Shown: piece by piece, positions 1 to 9,401 of the stretch | Numbering within the stretch: the first letter of the stretch is position 1 | How the letters are laid out: each line of letters begins with the position of its first letter | NCBI GenBank assembly: GCA_046582115.1 | Contig: JAYGFA010000088.1 | Coordinates: 4,277-68,276 of the forward strand | Source of the DNA: UBA11889 sp046582115 | GTDB taxonomy: Bacteria; Pseudomonadota; Gammaproteobacteria; Pseudomonadales; Azotimanducaceae | DNA length: 64,000 nt | Reading direction: 5' to 3' | Position numbers and translations under genes: made by a program | Notes under the pieces: generated by a model | The model's database searches: none | Seen by the model: only the letters and a program-made list of their open reading frames with translations | Told to the model about the DNA's origin: nothing

Positions 1-495
1 TCCGCCCACATCGCTCCGAACGTCATCCTTATGCCAAGTTTTGTAAACGTCGGTGCCTACGTCGATACCGGCACCATGATCGACACTTGGGCAACGGTTG
101 GATCCTGCGCTCAAATAGGTAAAAACTGTCATATTTCGGGCGGGGCCGGTATAGGCGGCGTATTAGAGCCTCTTCAAGCTGCGCCCGTGATCGTCGAAGA
201 CGGCTGTTTTATTGGGGCCCGCTCCGAAGTCGTTGAGGGGGTCCTTGTCGAAGAAGGCGCAGTGCTTTCGATGGGGGTATTCATTGGTGCGACCACCAAA
301 ATCGTTGATCGATTCTCGGGAGAAATTCACACGGGTCGCGTACCACCGTACTCAGTTGTCGTACCAGGATCCTTACCGCCCCCACCTCAAGAGGACGGGC
401 ACCCAAGACCGAGCCTCTATTGTGCCGTGATTATCAAAACGGTGGATGCTCAGACACGTTCGAAAACCGCCATCAACGAATTGCTAAGGGATTAG
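1..495 (+). CDS. dapD: 2,3,4,5-tetrahydropyridine-2,6-dicarboxylate N-succinyltransferase, 3' part
   Basis: This is the C-terminal 164 residues of DapD, which succinylates tetrahydrodipicolinate in the succinylase branch of lysine and diaminopimelate synthesis in the cytoplasm. The frame is open from base 1, so the gene begins outside the window. The visible part is the left-handed beta-helix of hexapeptide repeats, seen as repeated small residue/Val/Ile steps (GAYVDTG, VGSCAQIG, GAGIGGVLEP) followed by the family's C-terminal extension ending in a short helix (KTAINELLRD). The motif GGVLEP and the stretch GCFIGARSEVVEGV are typical of DapD rather than of other hexapeptide acyltransferases. 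It is convergent with folA, 23 bp away. The missing 5' end is only an effect of the window edge. Confidence 0.95.
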   Translation, partial: SAHIAPNVILMPSFVNVGAYVDTGTMIDTWATVGSCAQIGKNCHISGGAGIGGVLEPLQAAPVIVEDGCFIGARSEVVEGVLVEEGAVLSMGVFIGATTKIVDRFSGEIHTGRVPPYSVVVPGSLPPPPQEDGHPRPSLYCAVIIKTVDAQTRSKTAINELLRD

Positions 496-518
496 GCATT
501 CAGGCGGCCTTGGAGACA

Positions 519-1019
519 TCATGCCCGTTCCATAATGTGGATCGAGAATGAGTAGGTGTTGCGTTCGTTTGCGACGAAATCTTCCTTCGCTATGGTCTGC
601 CAACAATTCCAATCAAAAGCGGGAAAAAACGTATCGCCATCAACTTCCGCATCGACTAACGTACAGTACAGACGGTCTGCCCGATCAAGCGTCTCTGCAT
701 AAACTCGAGCACCCCCGACCACAAAGCACTCCCCCTCTGCATCAATTTCACATTGTGCAGCCGCGATTGTTAGCGCTGCATCAATATCTTTAGCGACCGT
801 GACATCCTTATTCACGTACCCAGTTGACGAAAGCACAATATTCGTGCGCCCAGGAAGCGGGCGCCCCACTGACTCGTACGTGCGACGACCCATCACGACC
901 GGACTACCCATTGTTGTCCGCTTAAAAAAAGCAACGTCGTCTGACAAGTGCCATGGAAGTGCGTTGGATCGACCAATTACGCGATTATTGGACATCGCCC
1001 AGATGAGAGAAAGTCGCAC
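519..1019 (-). CDS. folA: dihydrofolate reductase
   Basis: FolA reduces dihydrofolate to tetrahydrofolate with NADPH. Read from the GTG at 1019 it is 166 residues, the usual length. It opens with RLSLIWAMSNNRVIG, the family's first beta strand and Met20-type loop. Next come LPWHLSDD with the acidic substrate-binding residue, VVMGRRTYESVGRPLPGR (NADPH and folate contacts) and FVVGGARVY (nucleotide loop). A longer in-frame reading to an ATG at 1109 would add 30 residues with no family match and would lie inside thyA, so it is rejected. The GTG comes 7 nt after the thyA stop, so the two genes are probably translated together. ThyA makes dihydrofolate and FolA recycles it, which explains the pairing. 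Confidence 0.93.
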   Translation of the reverse strand: MRLSLIWAMSNNRVIGRSNALPWHLSDDVAFFKRTTMGSPVVMGRRTYESVGRPLPGRTNIVLSSTGYVNKDVTVAKDIDAALTIAAAQCEIDAEGECFVVGGARVYAETLDRADRLYCTLVDAEVDGDTFFPAFDWNCWQTIAKEDFVANERNTYSFSIHIMERA

Positions 1020-1026
1020 CGGGTCT

Positions 1027-1821
1027 TTAGACCGCGATTGGGGCGCGGATACCCTTATGCGAACGGTAGTCGAGTAGCTCAAAATCTTCGTACGTAAACC
1101 CGAATACATCTACGACCCGTTCACTAATTTTCATACGCGGCAATGGCAGCGGGACGCGCGATAACTGGCGATCGGCTTGTTCAAGATGATTGAGGTAAAG
1201 ATGTGCATCGCCAAAAGTGTGGACGAACTCGCCCGGCCGGAGGCCCGACACCTGGGCAATCATCATGGTTAACAGCGCGTACGAAGCAATATTGAAGGGC
1301 ACCCCAAGAAAGACGTCTGCGCTTCGCTGATACAGTTGACACGATAACTTGCCTTCTGCGACATAAAACTGAAACAGCGCATGACACGGCGGCAAGGCCA
1401 TCTGATCCACCTCACCGACATTCCATGCTGAAACAATCAGGCGTCTTGAGTCAGGATTTTGACGAATATCCGAAACCACTCGCTCGATCTGATCGATAGT
1501 CGAACCGTCCGCCGTTGGCCAAGAACGCCATTGCGAACCGTACACGGGTCCTAGGTCCCCGTTTCCGTCTGCCCATTCATCCCAAATATGAACGTCGTGC
1601 GCGTGAAGGTACGCAACGTTGGTACTGCCCTGCAGAAACCAAAGCAGCTCATGGATGATGCCTTTCACAAACATCTTCTTGGTGGTCAGGAGTGGGAATC
1701 CATCCTCTAGGTCGAAGCGCATTTGATGACCAAACACCGACCTGGTTCCAGTGCCCGTACGGTCGCTCTTCTCTGTGCCGTCGTCTCGTACCCGACGCAT
1801 GAGCGCAAGATATTGCTTCAT
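1027..1821 (-). CDS. thyA: thymidylate synthase
   Basis: ThyA methylates dUMP to dTMP using 5,10-methylene-tetrahydrofolate. The protein has 264 residues, the length of the Escherichia coli enzyme. The catalytic Cys falls at residue 146 in LPPCHALFQFYV. The phosphate-binding Arg motif (NPDSRRLIVSAWN), the early GTGTRSVFG loop and the C-terminal IRAPIAV tail are intact. Its ATG overlaps the lgt stop by 4 nt (ATGA) and folA follows after 7 nt, so lgt-thyA-folA form one transcript. The E. coli order rppH-ptsP-lgt-thyA is kept, except that two + strand genes sit between ptsP and lgt. No dUTPase gene is present in the window to feed this step. Confidence 0.98.
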   Translation of the reverse strand: MKQYLALMRRVRDDGTEKSDRTGTGTRSVFGHQMRFDLEDGFPLLTTKKMFVKGIIHELLWFLQGSTNVAYLHAHDVHIWDEWADGNGDLGPVYGSQWRSWPTADGSTIDQIERVVSDIRQNPDSRRLIVSAWNVGEVDQMALPPCHALFQFYVAEGKLSCQLYQRSADVFLGVPFNIASYALLTMMIAQVSGLRPGEFVHTFGDAHLYLNHLEQADRQLSRVPLPLPRMKISERVVDVFGFTYEDFELLDYRSHKGIRAPIAV

Positions 1822-2654
1822 TTCTGGCGCGATCCCTCGAAATAATCTTGAGCAAATCCAGACACCAACAAAATACCAAATGCAATCATCGGTAGCGACA
1901 ATAACTGCCCCATCGTGAGCCAGTCGAACGCAATGAAGCCGATAGCGGCATCAGGTTCGCGGAACCATTCGGTCACAAACCGTATCGCCCCGTAGCCCGT
2001 GAGGAACATCCCAGAGATTTGACCTGCGCGTCTCTCGCGCGCGGAAAATAACCAAACGATCACGAACAACACAACGCCTTCTCCGAACGCTTGATACAAG
2101 CTTGAAAGATGCCGCACCGCACCATCCCACTGACCAAAGCACGTGAGATTAAGGCCGATGATCGAACCGCATGGAAAGTGAATGCCCAGGGAGCTCTCAG
2201 TAATCCGTCCCGGTAACTCCGCATTAATAAAGTTTCCTATCCGCCCAAACCCCAGTCCGATCGGGACGAGCGGTGCTGCAAAATCCATCACACGCCATAA
2301 ACCACGCGATGTCTTCCGACCATATAACCAAAGAGCAGCGACGACGCCGAGCAGGCCTCCGTGGAATGACATGCCCCCTTCCCACAATTTAAACAACCAA
2401 AGTGGTTCTAACAAAAACCTGTCGAACGCATAGAAGAGCACGAAGCCGAGGCGCCCCCCTACAATCGTGCCCACCACGCCGTAGAAAACGACGTCGGATA
2501 AATCCGTTTTATCCCAGCCGGAATTATCCTTTTTCGCCCGCTGACTACCCAATAGGTAGCACGCGAGGAACGCCAACAAATACATGAGGCCGTACCAACG
2601 AACGGCAACTGGTCCGATCTCCACCAAGATAGGCTCGATCAGAGGATAGTTCAT
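1818..2654 (-). CDS. lgt: prolipoprotein diacylglyceryl transferase
   Basis: Lgt moves diacylglycerol from phosphatidylglycerol to the lipobox Cys of prolipoproteins in the inner membrane. The protein (278 residues from the ATG at 2654) is strongly hydrophobic with about seven membrane segments. It carries the family signatures: GPVAVRWYGLMYL near the start, MSFHGGLLG, and GRIGNFINAELPGR, which contains the conserved Arg and Asn/Glu of the Lgt signature. A TTG three codons upstream (2663) is possible, but the reading from MNYPLIEP fits the family better. One substrate visible here is the TRAP binding lipoprotein at 54231-55325. It overlaps thyA by 4 nt. Confidence 0.96.
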   Translation of the reverse strand: MNYPLIEPILVEIGPVAVRWYGLMYLLAFLACYLLGSQRAKKDNSGWDKTDLSDVVFYGVVGTIVGGRLGFVLFYAFDRFLLEPLWLFKLWEGGMSFHGGLLGVVAALWLYGRKTSRGLWRVMDFAAPLVPIGLGFGRIGNFINAELPGRITESSLGIHFPCGSIIGLNLTCFGQWDGAVRHLSSLYQAFGEGVVLFVIVWLFSARERRAGQISGMFLTGYGAIRFVTEWFREPDAAIGFIAFDWLTMGQLLSLPMIAFGILLVSGFAQDYFEGSRQK

Positions 2655-2730
2655 ATTCCTCAACCACCAACTATACGTAACTGGTAGACTCCGGCACTTC
2701 CATGGGCACGGAACGAGGGACCGAGCCGCA

Positions 2731-3483
2731 GTGTGCCTTCTCCTATTTGCCTACCGAATGGACCCGGATCGGCCACTAATTGTTGCAGCCAATCGGGACG
2801 AATACTACGCCCGCCCAGCGCTTGCTGCACACTTCTGGGACGATCATCCAAATATCTTCGCAGGACGCGATGTGGAAGCCCAAGGAACCTGGCTTGGGGT
2901 TTCCACAAATGGGCGTTTCGCGGCCATCACGAATTGGTCCGAAGACTTATCCGGTCCTCGTTTCCCGCAGAGCAGAGGGGATCTACCCGTTCAATTCCTC
3001 CGCGCAAATAGTACGCCGCAGCAGTACGTTTCGACTATTAACCCGGGCCAGTTCGCGGGGTTTAACTTTATCGCCTTCGATGGCGGCGAGCTCGTCTACA
3101 TGACCAACCGAACTGGCGACACCAGAAAACTTCGACCCGGTATCTATGGATTAACCAATACCCACATCGACGACCCTTGGCCAAAATCGATACACGGTGT
3201 ATCGAAGTTAGCCAAAGCATTAGTACCCCCTGTCCTGGACAATCTTATTGATCTCCTTCGGGACCACGAACCCGTATCCCTGCCGAAAGATCCACGAGAG
3301 GACGAGAGCGTCGTCGAGCAACGAGCATCGACCGGCTTCATTCGAGGCGAAGTATATGGAACTCGGGCAAGTACGGCGGTCATACTGGAACGTGACAAAT
3401 TTCTTTTTTGTGAACAAGCATATGAGTCGATGGGGCATCCGGCACAACGCGTTGAACAAAGCATTCATTTCGTGAAACGTTGA
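2731..3483 (+). CDS. NRDE (TANGO2-like) family protein
   Basis: This 250-residue protein of the NRDE/TANGO2 family starts at GTG 2731. The N-terminal Cys2 (MCLLLFAY), the AANRDEYYARP motif that names the family near residue 20, and GTWLGVSTNGRFAAITN are all present. The fold resembles Ntn hydrolases, where the exposed Cys2 could be a nucleophile. The eukaryotic TANGO2 protein is linked to Golgi organisation and haem or lipid handling, and the bacterial role is unsettled. It is divergent from lgt with a 76-bp gap and is followed by an SDR gene on the same strand. These two genes interrupt the otherwise conserved rppH-ptsP / lgt-thyA block. The molecular function remains unknown. Confidence 0.88.
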   Translation: MCLLLFAYRMDPDRPLIVAANRDEYYARPALAAHFWDDHPNIFAGRDVEAQGTWLGVSTNGRFAAITNWSEDLSGPRFPQSRGDLPVQFLRANSTPQQYVSTINPGQFAGFNFIAFDGGELVYMTNRTGDTRKLRPGIYGLTNTHIDDPWPKSIHGVSKLAKALVPPVLDNLIDLLRDHEPVSLPKDPREDESVVEQRASTGFIRGEVYGTRASTAVILERDKFLFCEQAYESMGHPAQRVEQSIHFVKR

Positions 3484-3586
3484 CGTGGTATTCATAGTCG
3501 GACCGAAGCACCATTAGGACCCAATTGCAAAAATCAAACAGTTTTTTACAACAAGTGGATCACTCTGAGTATTTACGGGCGTTGGC

Positions 3587-4363
3587 GTGGACTTAACCGG
3601 AAAAACGGCATTGGTCACCGGGGGAAGTTTGGGACTAGGCCGGGCAATGGCGGCCGCATTCCACTCAGCCGGCGCCAACGTGGCGTTACTCGCCCGTCGA
3701 GATAGTCTTCTCACAGAAGCCAAGGAAGAAATAGAACAAAACGGATCCGGCAAAGTCGGCGCCTACCAATGCGACGTAACGGATGCCGCAGAAATCGCGC
3801 GCGTCCACGAACAAGTAGTCGAAGCGATGGGTCTAGTCGATATCTTGGTGAACAACGCCGGGAAATCCGAGGCACATCCCTTCATGAGTATTTCAGATGA
3901 AGTATGGCAAGCAGATCTCGACCTAAAACTCTTTGCCGCCGTACGCCTCGCCCGCTGCGTGATTCCTGGCATGATCTCTAAACGTTGGGGACGCATCATC
4001 AATGTTTTAAACACCGCAGCGAAGGCACCGCCACCGGGTTCTGCACCAACTTCGGTGAGTCGGGCAGCAGGCATGGCGTTAACCAAGGTCCTAGCCGGTG
4101 AATTCGCACCCCACAATATTCTCGTGAATGCATTGCTCATTGGGCAAATTAAGTCAGACCAGATACAACGTGCCTATGACGCCAGTGATCGCGCCACCTC
4201 TTTCGAACAATTCGTGGCCGACGCCGGTAAACGTCTGCCCATGGGCCGCATGGGGGAAGCAAGCGAAGTTGCCGATGTGGCCTTGTTTCTAGCATCCGAA
4301 CAGGCGTCCTACCTGACCGGTTGCGCGATCAATATGGATGGCGGGCTATCTCGAGTGGTCTAG
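3587..4363 (+). CDS. SDR-family protein with substituted catalytic Tyr and Lys
   Basis: This is a short-chain dehydrogenase/reductase-type protein of 258 residues starting at GTG 3587. The Rossmann glycine motif is present (TALVTGGSLGLG, residues 7-18), as are the NNAG motif (LVNNAGKSEA) and the C-terminal TGCAINMDGG strand typical of FabG-like proteins. The usual Ser and YxxxK active site is not: the place normally filled by Y-x-x-x-K reads T-S-V-S-R (in PTSVSRAAGMALTK), and the Ser-containing strand reads NVLNTAA. Other SDR groups with this kind of replacement exist, so the protein may bind NAD(P) without classical oxidoreductase chemistry or may use another mechanism. It is convergent with ptsP, with a 26-bp gap. 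The substrate is unknown. Confidence 0.85.
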   Translation: MDLTGKTALVTGGSLGLGRAMAAAFHSAGANVALLARRDSLLTEAKEEIEQNGSGKVGAYQCDVTDAAEIARVHEQVVEAMGLVDILVNNAGKSEAHPFMSISDEVWQADLDLKLFAAVRLARCVIPGMISKRWGRIINVLNTAAKAPPPGSAPTSVSRAAGMALTKVLAGEFAPHNILVNALLIGQIKSDQIQRAYDASDRATSFEQFVADAGKRLPMGRMGEASEVADVALFLASEQASYLTGCAINMDGGLSRVV

Positions 4364-4389
4364 TCGGTGTCCGAGCGGACGTCAATTCA

Positions 4390-6678
4390 TCAGAGAAACA
4401 CACTCGGTGTTTCGTGATGGGGGATAGCCCGCTCGAGTCCAGCCCCAATGAGCTGGTCACGAATAAAATCGAGTATTTCCTCGGCATCGTCCATTTTCCG
4501 GACGCGCGCAAGGATACGTCGGCAATCCCTCATCGACACATTCCGAATCACCCACTTTACCTTCGGTAAATTCGCGGCATTCATTGACAGGACGTCATAA
4601 CCCATCGCTACACAAAGGATAGCGCCTTCCGGCGTTCCGGCGAGTTCTCCACATATGCCAATTCCCTTTTGTTCTGCATGAGCGGCCTTAGCTAGCTCGC
4701 GTAACGCGTGTAGGACTGAGGGGTGCATTTCTTGATAGAGATTCGCGACTCGCGGATTATTGCGATCGACCGCCAACATGTATTGGGTGAGGTCGTTGGA
4801 TCCAACCGCAAGAAAATCGACCTGGCGTGCGATCACGCGAGCCTGATGGATTACCGCTGGAACCTCCATCATCACACCAATTTGCGGCACCTTTGCAACA
4901 AGGCCCTCGTCCCGAACCTCACGGTATGCCCTCAAAATAAGCGCCTTCGCTTCTGTGACCTCACGCTTATCGGTCACCATCGGGAGCATAATGCGGAGGT
5001 CGGATTCTAGCCCCACGCTCGCCTTTATCATTGCCCTAACCTGGACCAGAAAAATCTCTGGGTGATCGAGCGTTACACGGATACCCCGCCACCCTAAAAA
5101 GGGATTGTCCTCGTCAATTGGGAAATACGGCAACGCTTTGTCGCCACCAATATCAAGCGTCCGCATAGTGACCGGTCGAGGATTAAATGCCTCTAAATGC
5201 TCTCTATATATCACCCGCTGTTCTTCCTCAGTCGGGAAACGATCTCTGGATGCAAACGGGATTTCTGTTCGAAAAAGCCCAATTCCCTCAGCGCCACGGT
5301 CTAGGGAACGCGTGATTTCGCCCACAAGACCGATATTCACCCAGAGATTTAACCGATAGCCATCCAGCGTTTCGCTCGGCTGATCCTTTAAGGGCTCGAG
5401 TTCCTTAAGGAACTCGGCCTCTTCAGCTATTAACCCGCGATAGTGATTAATCACCTGCGGAGTCGGATTGCCCACCAGTTCGCCATAAAAACCATCCACA
5501 ACAACTGTTTGATTCTCGAATTCGTATAGGGGTAGTTCTAACGCGCCCATGATGGCGGGAATGTTGAGGGCTCGCGCTAAAATGGCGGTGTGTGAATTAC
5601 TAGACCCCCGCAACGATACGATGCCTTTCAAACGCTCAGGCGGTACGTCTGACACCATCGACGCGGTTACTTCTTCTCCTATCAGAATGGCCTGGTCCGG
5701 AAAATAAAATTTATCTTTGCGGATATCCTGTAGATACGCTAGGACGCGTTGCCCTAGCTCTCTGACATCGGCAACTCTTTCCCGTAGATATGAGTTTTCA
5801 ACTTGCTGTAGCTTCGACACGTGCCTAATGATGACTGCCCGGAGCGCGCCCTGTGCCCAGTTTCCTTGACGAATTTCCTCTCGAACTTCACCTGCTATCG
5901 CGGAATCATCCAGCATATGCAGGTACGCGGAAAATAATGCGCGCTCTTCTGGCGGTAGGTGTCGGGACAAGGCCCGGTTGGTCTTCTCGATATCGGCGCG
6001 GACCCGTTCGATCGCACGATCAAAGGTCGTCAACTCGGCGAAAACATCATCGACCTCCTTGTCGGGCACATGGTCAAAATTAGCCGACGCGCTAATGACA
6101 ACGGCGGTACCAATAGCAATCCCTGGGGCCCCTGCGATCCCTTTATACCTGACATCACTCGGGACATACTCCGCATTCAATAAGGCCGAAACGCTTCCCG
6201 TGGCTTCGGCATGCGCGACGACATTCGCCAACTGAGCGGCAAGAGTGGTTAGAAAAGCTTCCTCATCTTCGTGAAAACGTCGATCTTCCCTCTGTTGGGC
6301 AGTTATGACACCCAGAACTCTACGATTATGAATTACTGGAACACCCAGAAACGCGGAAAACGGTTCTTCCCCTATTTCCGAAAAGTGCCGATAGCGCGGA
6401 TGCTCTGATGCGTTTTCTATGTTCAGTGGTTCACCGCGTTCGGCAACAAGCCCCACGACGCCTTCACCGGGAGCAAGCGATACCTTCCCGATTGCGCTTC
6501 TATGGAACCCTTCGTTTTCGATTAACCTTAAGTTGCCAGTGACTTTGTCAAATACGTAGATGGAGCAGACTTCAGTGCCGAGAATTAAACACACCCGCGC
6601 GACAATAATGCCCAGTGCGTGTTCGAAACTCGGAGCGGTATCAACATCCTGACTAATCTGTCGAAGTGCGTCGAGCAC
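4390..6678 (-). CDS. ptsP: phosphoenolpyruvate-protein phosphotransferase PtsP (EI-Ntr)
   Basis: PtsP is the first enzyme of the nitrogen phosphotransferase relay; it takes phosphate from PEP and passes it to NPr. Its 762 residues hold an N-terminal GAF domain (about 1-160, with GEGVVGLVAERGEPLNI), the PEP-utilizer N-domain and mobile domain with phospho-His363 in SNSHTAILAR, and the C-terminal PEP-binding barrel with GGDKALPYF, FRTEIPF and the catalytic Cys in GICGELAG. The GAF domain separates it from sugar-PTS enzyme I. Translation starts at a GTG directly after the rppH stop (TAAGTG), so the pair is coupled, as in E. coli. No NPr or EIIA-Ntr gene is in the window. Confidence 0.96.
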   Translation of the reverse strand: MLDALRQISQDVDTAPSFEHALGIIVARVCLILGTEVCSIYVFDKVTGNLRLIENEGFHRSAIGKVSLAPGEGVVGLVAERGEPLNIENASEHPRYRHFSEIGEEPFSAFLGVPVIHNRRVLGVITAQQREDRRFHEDEEAFLTTLAAQLANVVAHAEATGSVSALLNAEYVPSDVRYKGIAGAPGIAIGTAVVISASANFDHVPDKEVDDVFAELTTFDRAIERVRADIEKTNRALSRHLPPEERALFSAYLHMLDDSAIAGEVREEIRQGNWAQGALRAVIIRHVSKLQQVENSYLRERVADVRELGQRVLAYLQDIRKDKFYFPDQAILIGEEVTASMVSDVPPERLKGIVSLRGSSNSHTAILARALNIPAIMGALELPLYEFENQTVVVDGFYGELVGNPTPQVINHYRGLIAEEAEFLKELEPLKDQPSETLDGYRLNLWVNIGLVGEITRSLDRGAEGIGLFRTEIPFASRDRFPTEEEQRVIYREHLEAFNPRPVTMRTLDIGGDKALPYFPIDEDNPFLGWRGIRVTLDHPEIFLVQVRAMIKASVGLESDLRIMLPMVTDKREVTEAKALILRAYREVRDEGLVAKVPQIGVMMEVPAVIHQARVIARQVDFLAVGSNDLTQYMLAVDRNNPRVANLYQEMHPSVLHALRELAKAAHAEQKGIGICGELAGTPEGAILCVAMGYDVLSMNAANLPKVKWVIRNVSMRDCRRILARVRKMDDAEEILDFIRDQLIGAGLERAIPHHETPSVFL

Positions 6679-7182
6679 TTACGTGTCCCCGACTTGTAAG
6701 GCTGGCGCGAGCTCACGCAACGCCTGACGATAAACGTCCTGTTTGAACGCAACGATCTCAGTCACCGGATACCAATAACTAACCCAACGCCAAGCATCAA
6801 ACTCGGGTTTATCCGATCGTTTCATCGAAATGTCTTTTTCGTCTCCTACCAATTGAAGTAAATACCACTTCTGCTTTTGTCCCCTAAAATGAGAACTTGA
6901 GTTGTGGCGTCGCAATCGCTTAGGTAGTTGGTAGCGGAGCCAGCTTCTCGTAGCCGCGAGTATTTTGACCGATTTCGGCGTCAGGCCTACTTCTTCGAAT
7001 AGTTCCCGGTAGAGAGCATCTTCGGGCGTTTCATTCAAATGCATTCCTCCTTGTGGGAATTGCCAAGCGTTGTCGCCACCAACTCGACGTGCCCACAAAA
7101 CGTCGCCTAATGTATTAGAGATGACGATGCCGACGTTCGGTCGAAAGCCTTGTGAATCGAGATTTTCAACGTCTCTTCGCAT
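6679..7182 (-). CDS. rppH: RNA pyrophosphohydrolase
   Basis: RppH removes pyrophosphate from the 5' end of transcripts and so triggers RNase E-dependent decay. The 167-residue protein has the complete Nudix box (GGMHLNETPEDALYRELFEE, then VGL), preceded by NAWQFPQGG. It also has the RppH-specific RYQLPKRLRRH region, KQKWYLLQL, and FDAWRWVSYWYPV near the C-terminus. It is the first gene of the rppH-ptsP transcript; the ATG at 7182 gives the expected short N-terminus (GFRPNVGIVISN). It is divergent from the broken yyaL-type gene, with a 136-bp gap that must hold both promoters. No clear promoter was identified there. Confidence 0.95.
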   Translation of the reverse strand: MRRDVENLDSQGFRPNVGIVISNTLGDVLWARRVGGDNAWQFPQGGMHLNETPEDALYRELFEEVGLTPKSVKILAATRSWLRYQLPKRLRRHNSSSHFRGQKQKWYLLQLVGDEKDISMKRSDKPEFDAWRWVSYWYPVTEIVAFKQDVYRQALRELAPALQVGDT

Positions 7183-7318
7183 GCGACGATTCTTTCATAA
7201 TCAACTCCTGCGAAGCCACTAGCTCCTCGGTCGAACTTCTCCGTGCAGCGATCCGGTTTTTCCGGGTGTTCTTACAATTCAGCAAAGTTATTATTCCGCC
7301 AGTACACCAAGGTAAAGA

Positions 7319-9400
7319 ATGAACCAGCTCGAGAACGAACCCAGTCCCTATCTCCGACAACATGCCACGAACCCCGTCCATTGGTACCCGTGGGGGAGCA
7401 AGGCCCTCGAAAAGGCAGTGGACGAAGATAAGCCCATACTTCTATCCATCGGCTATTCATCATGTCACTGGTGTCATGTGATGGCCCATGAATCTTTTGA
7501 GAATGAGACCACCGCGTCGGTGATGAACGAGAACTTCGTCAATATAAAAGTAGATCGAGAGGAACGTCCCGATATCGATCAGATATATCAAACGGCCCAT
7601 CACGTGCTCACTCAACGCACGGGCGGTTGGCCGCTCACGATGTTTCTTGACCCACGGACTCATCTGCCGTTTTTTGGTGGTACCTATTTCCCTCCTACAC
7701 CACGCTTCAATCTTCCCGGGTTTAAAGACTTACTGATGAGGGTGAGTAGCACTTACCGCGATAACAAGACAGACCTGGTATCTCAGAGTAAAAAACTAAG
7801 CGCCGTGCTCGCACAAATGAACGTGACGCCCGACGCGCAAGGAATAGACATCCGATAATTACTCATGACCGCAAGGGATCAACTTGCATCCCGCTATGAC
7901 AGCATCCATGGGGGTTTTGGATCCGCGCCAAAGTTCCCCATGCCAGCGAATATCGAGCGACTACTTCGCCACTGGGCCTACTCAAGAGACGACGACGTCG
8001 ACCGTGACGCCTTCGATATGGCGCTGACGACCCTCACGCGGATCGCCAGGGGTGGGATCTACGATCATGTGGGCGGTGGTTTCTGTCGATACTCTACCGA
8101 CGCCGAATGGATGATCCCTCACTTCGAGAAGATGTTGTACGATAATGGAACGCTCATGAGTCTCTTTGCTGATGCCTTGGGACTTGGTCCAGATCCACTG
8201 TTTGAGAGCGCACTTACCGAAACAGCCGATTGGGTCGTTCGCGATATGCAACATCCGGAAGGCGGTTATTACACGTCTCTGGATGCGGATTCAGGTGGAG
8301 TCGAGGGCAGCTACTACGTATGGCGTAGAAACGACGTTCGTAGTCTTTTAACTGCCGACGAATACGTCATTGTTGAGACGTTATATGGTTTGGACAAACC
8401 AGCGAATTTTGAAGGCAAGTGGAATTTTCATCGTCGAGATGCGTGGCGCGCCGTCATTGAAAGACTAGGCCTCGAAACAGGAAAAGCGGAAACACTTCTT
8501 CAATCGGCTAAAGCAAAACTTCTCCATAATCGCTCTGAGCGGACTGCACCAGTACGAGACGAGAAAATACTCACTTCGTGGAACGGTCTGGCGATCAAAG
8601 GGATGGCAAAAGCCGCGATGCGTTTTAATCAGCAAACCTGGCTCGATTCATCTCAACGCGCCGTCGACTTTATTCGTAACAATTGCTTTGACGGACACCG
8701 GCTCTCTTCCGTCTGGAACAATGACGTTGTTGGCCATGATGGCTTTCTCGACGACTACGCGAATCTCCTCGACGGATTACTCTCGTTGTTGGAGGCCCAG
8801 TGGCGTTCTCAAGACATCAAATTGGCGGAAGCACTTGCCGATATTTTATTGTCCAAATTCCTTGACGAAGATGGCGGCTTCTTCTTTACGGCCCATGACC
8901 AAGAAAAGCTGATCCAACGTCCCAAGCCACTCCTCGACGACGCCCTGCCTCCGGGAAATGGAACCGTTGCCGTTGCCCTACTGAAATTGGGACACTTGCT
9001 TAATGCACCGCGGTATGTTGACGCCGCCCAGCAAACACTAGATTGGGCGCGCGCTTCCATCGAGCGTTATCCCGCGGGACACTGCACGGTGCTCGTCGCT
9101 CTCGAATCTCGCCTGTATTCTCCAGAACAAATCATCGTGCGTGGGCCGCGGGGATCTATAGGTCCTTGGATATCCATCGCACGCGAAGGCTACAGCCCAG
9201 CGCGGTGTGTCTATGGAATCCCATACGACGAACCGGGACCAATTCCGCCTCAGCTTCCAGCGCTCGTTTCGACCGAAACTCGCCAGCTCGTCAGCGCGTA
9301 CGTCTGCCGTGATCTCAGCTGTACACCGGCGATAACGGATTTTGAAGACTACAAACGCACGATTAAAGGTAGGCCTCACGATGCAAGACTGGACAAGTAG
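7319..9400 (+). pseudogene. thioredoxin-domain (YyaL/DUF255) protein gene interrupted by an in-frame TAA
   Basis: The two halves lie in the same frame. Bases 7319-7858 encode an N-terminal thioredoxin-like domain (179 residues), with the redox CxxC in SSCHWCHVMAHESF and the GGTYFPP motif. A TAA at 7856-7858 then stops it. Six bases later an ATG at 7865 opens the remaining 511 residues, with GGFGSAPKFPMP, HFEKMLYDN, SLDADSGG and KILTSWNGLAIK, all typical of the (alpha/alpha)6-barrel part of YyaL/SSP411 proteins. Joined, they give about 692 residues, the normal family length, with no deletion at the junction. The family's function is poorly known. A point nonsense mutation or a sequencing error explains the break. 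Re-initiation at 7865 to give two polypeptides is possible. Confidence 0.85.
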
Positions 9401-9401
9401 T

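Noticed and set aside
519..1109. Longer FolA of 196 residues
   Set aside because: The extra 30 residues lie inside thyA and match nothing; GTG 1019 gives the usual 166-residue enzyme.
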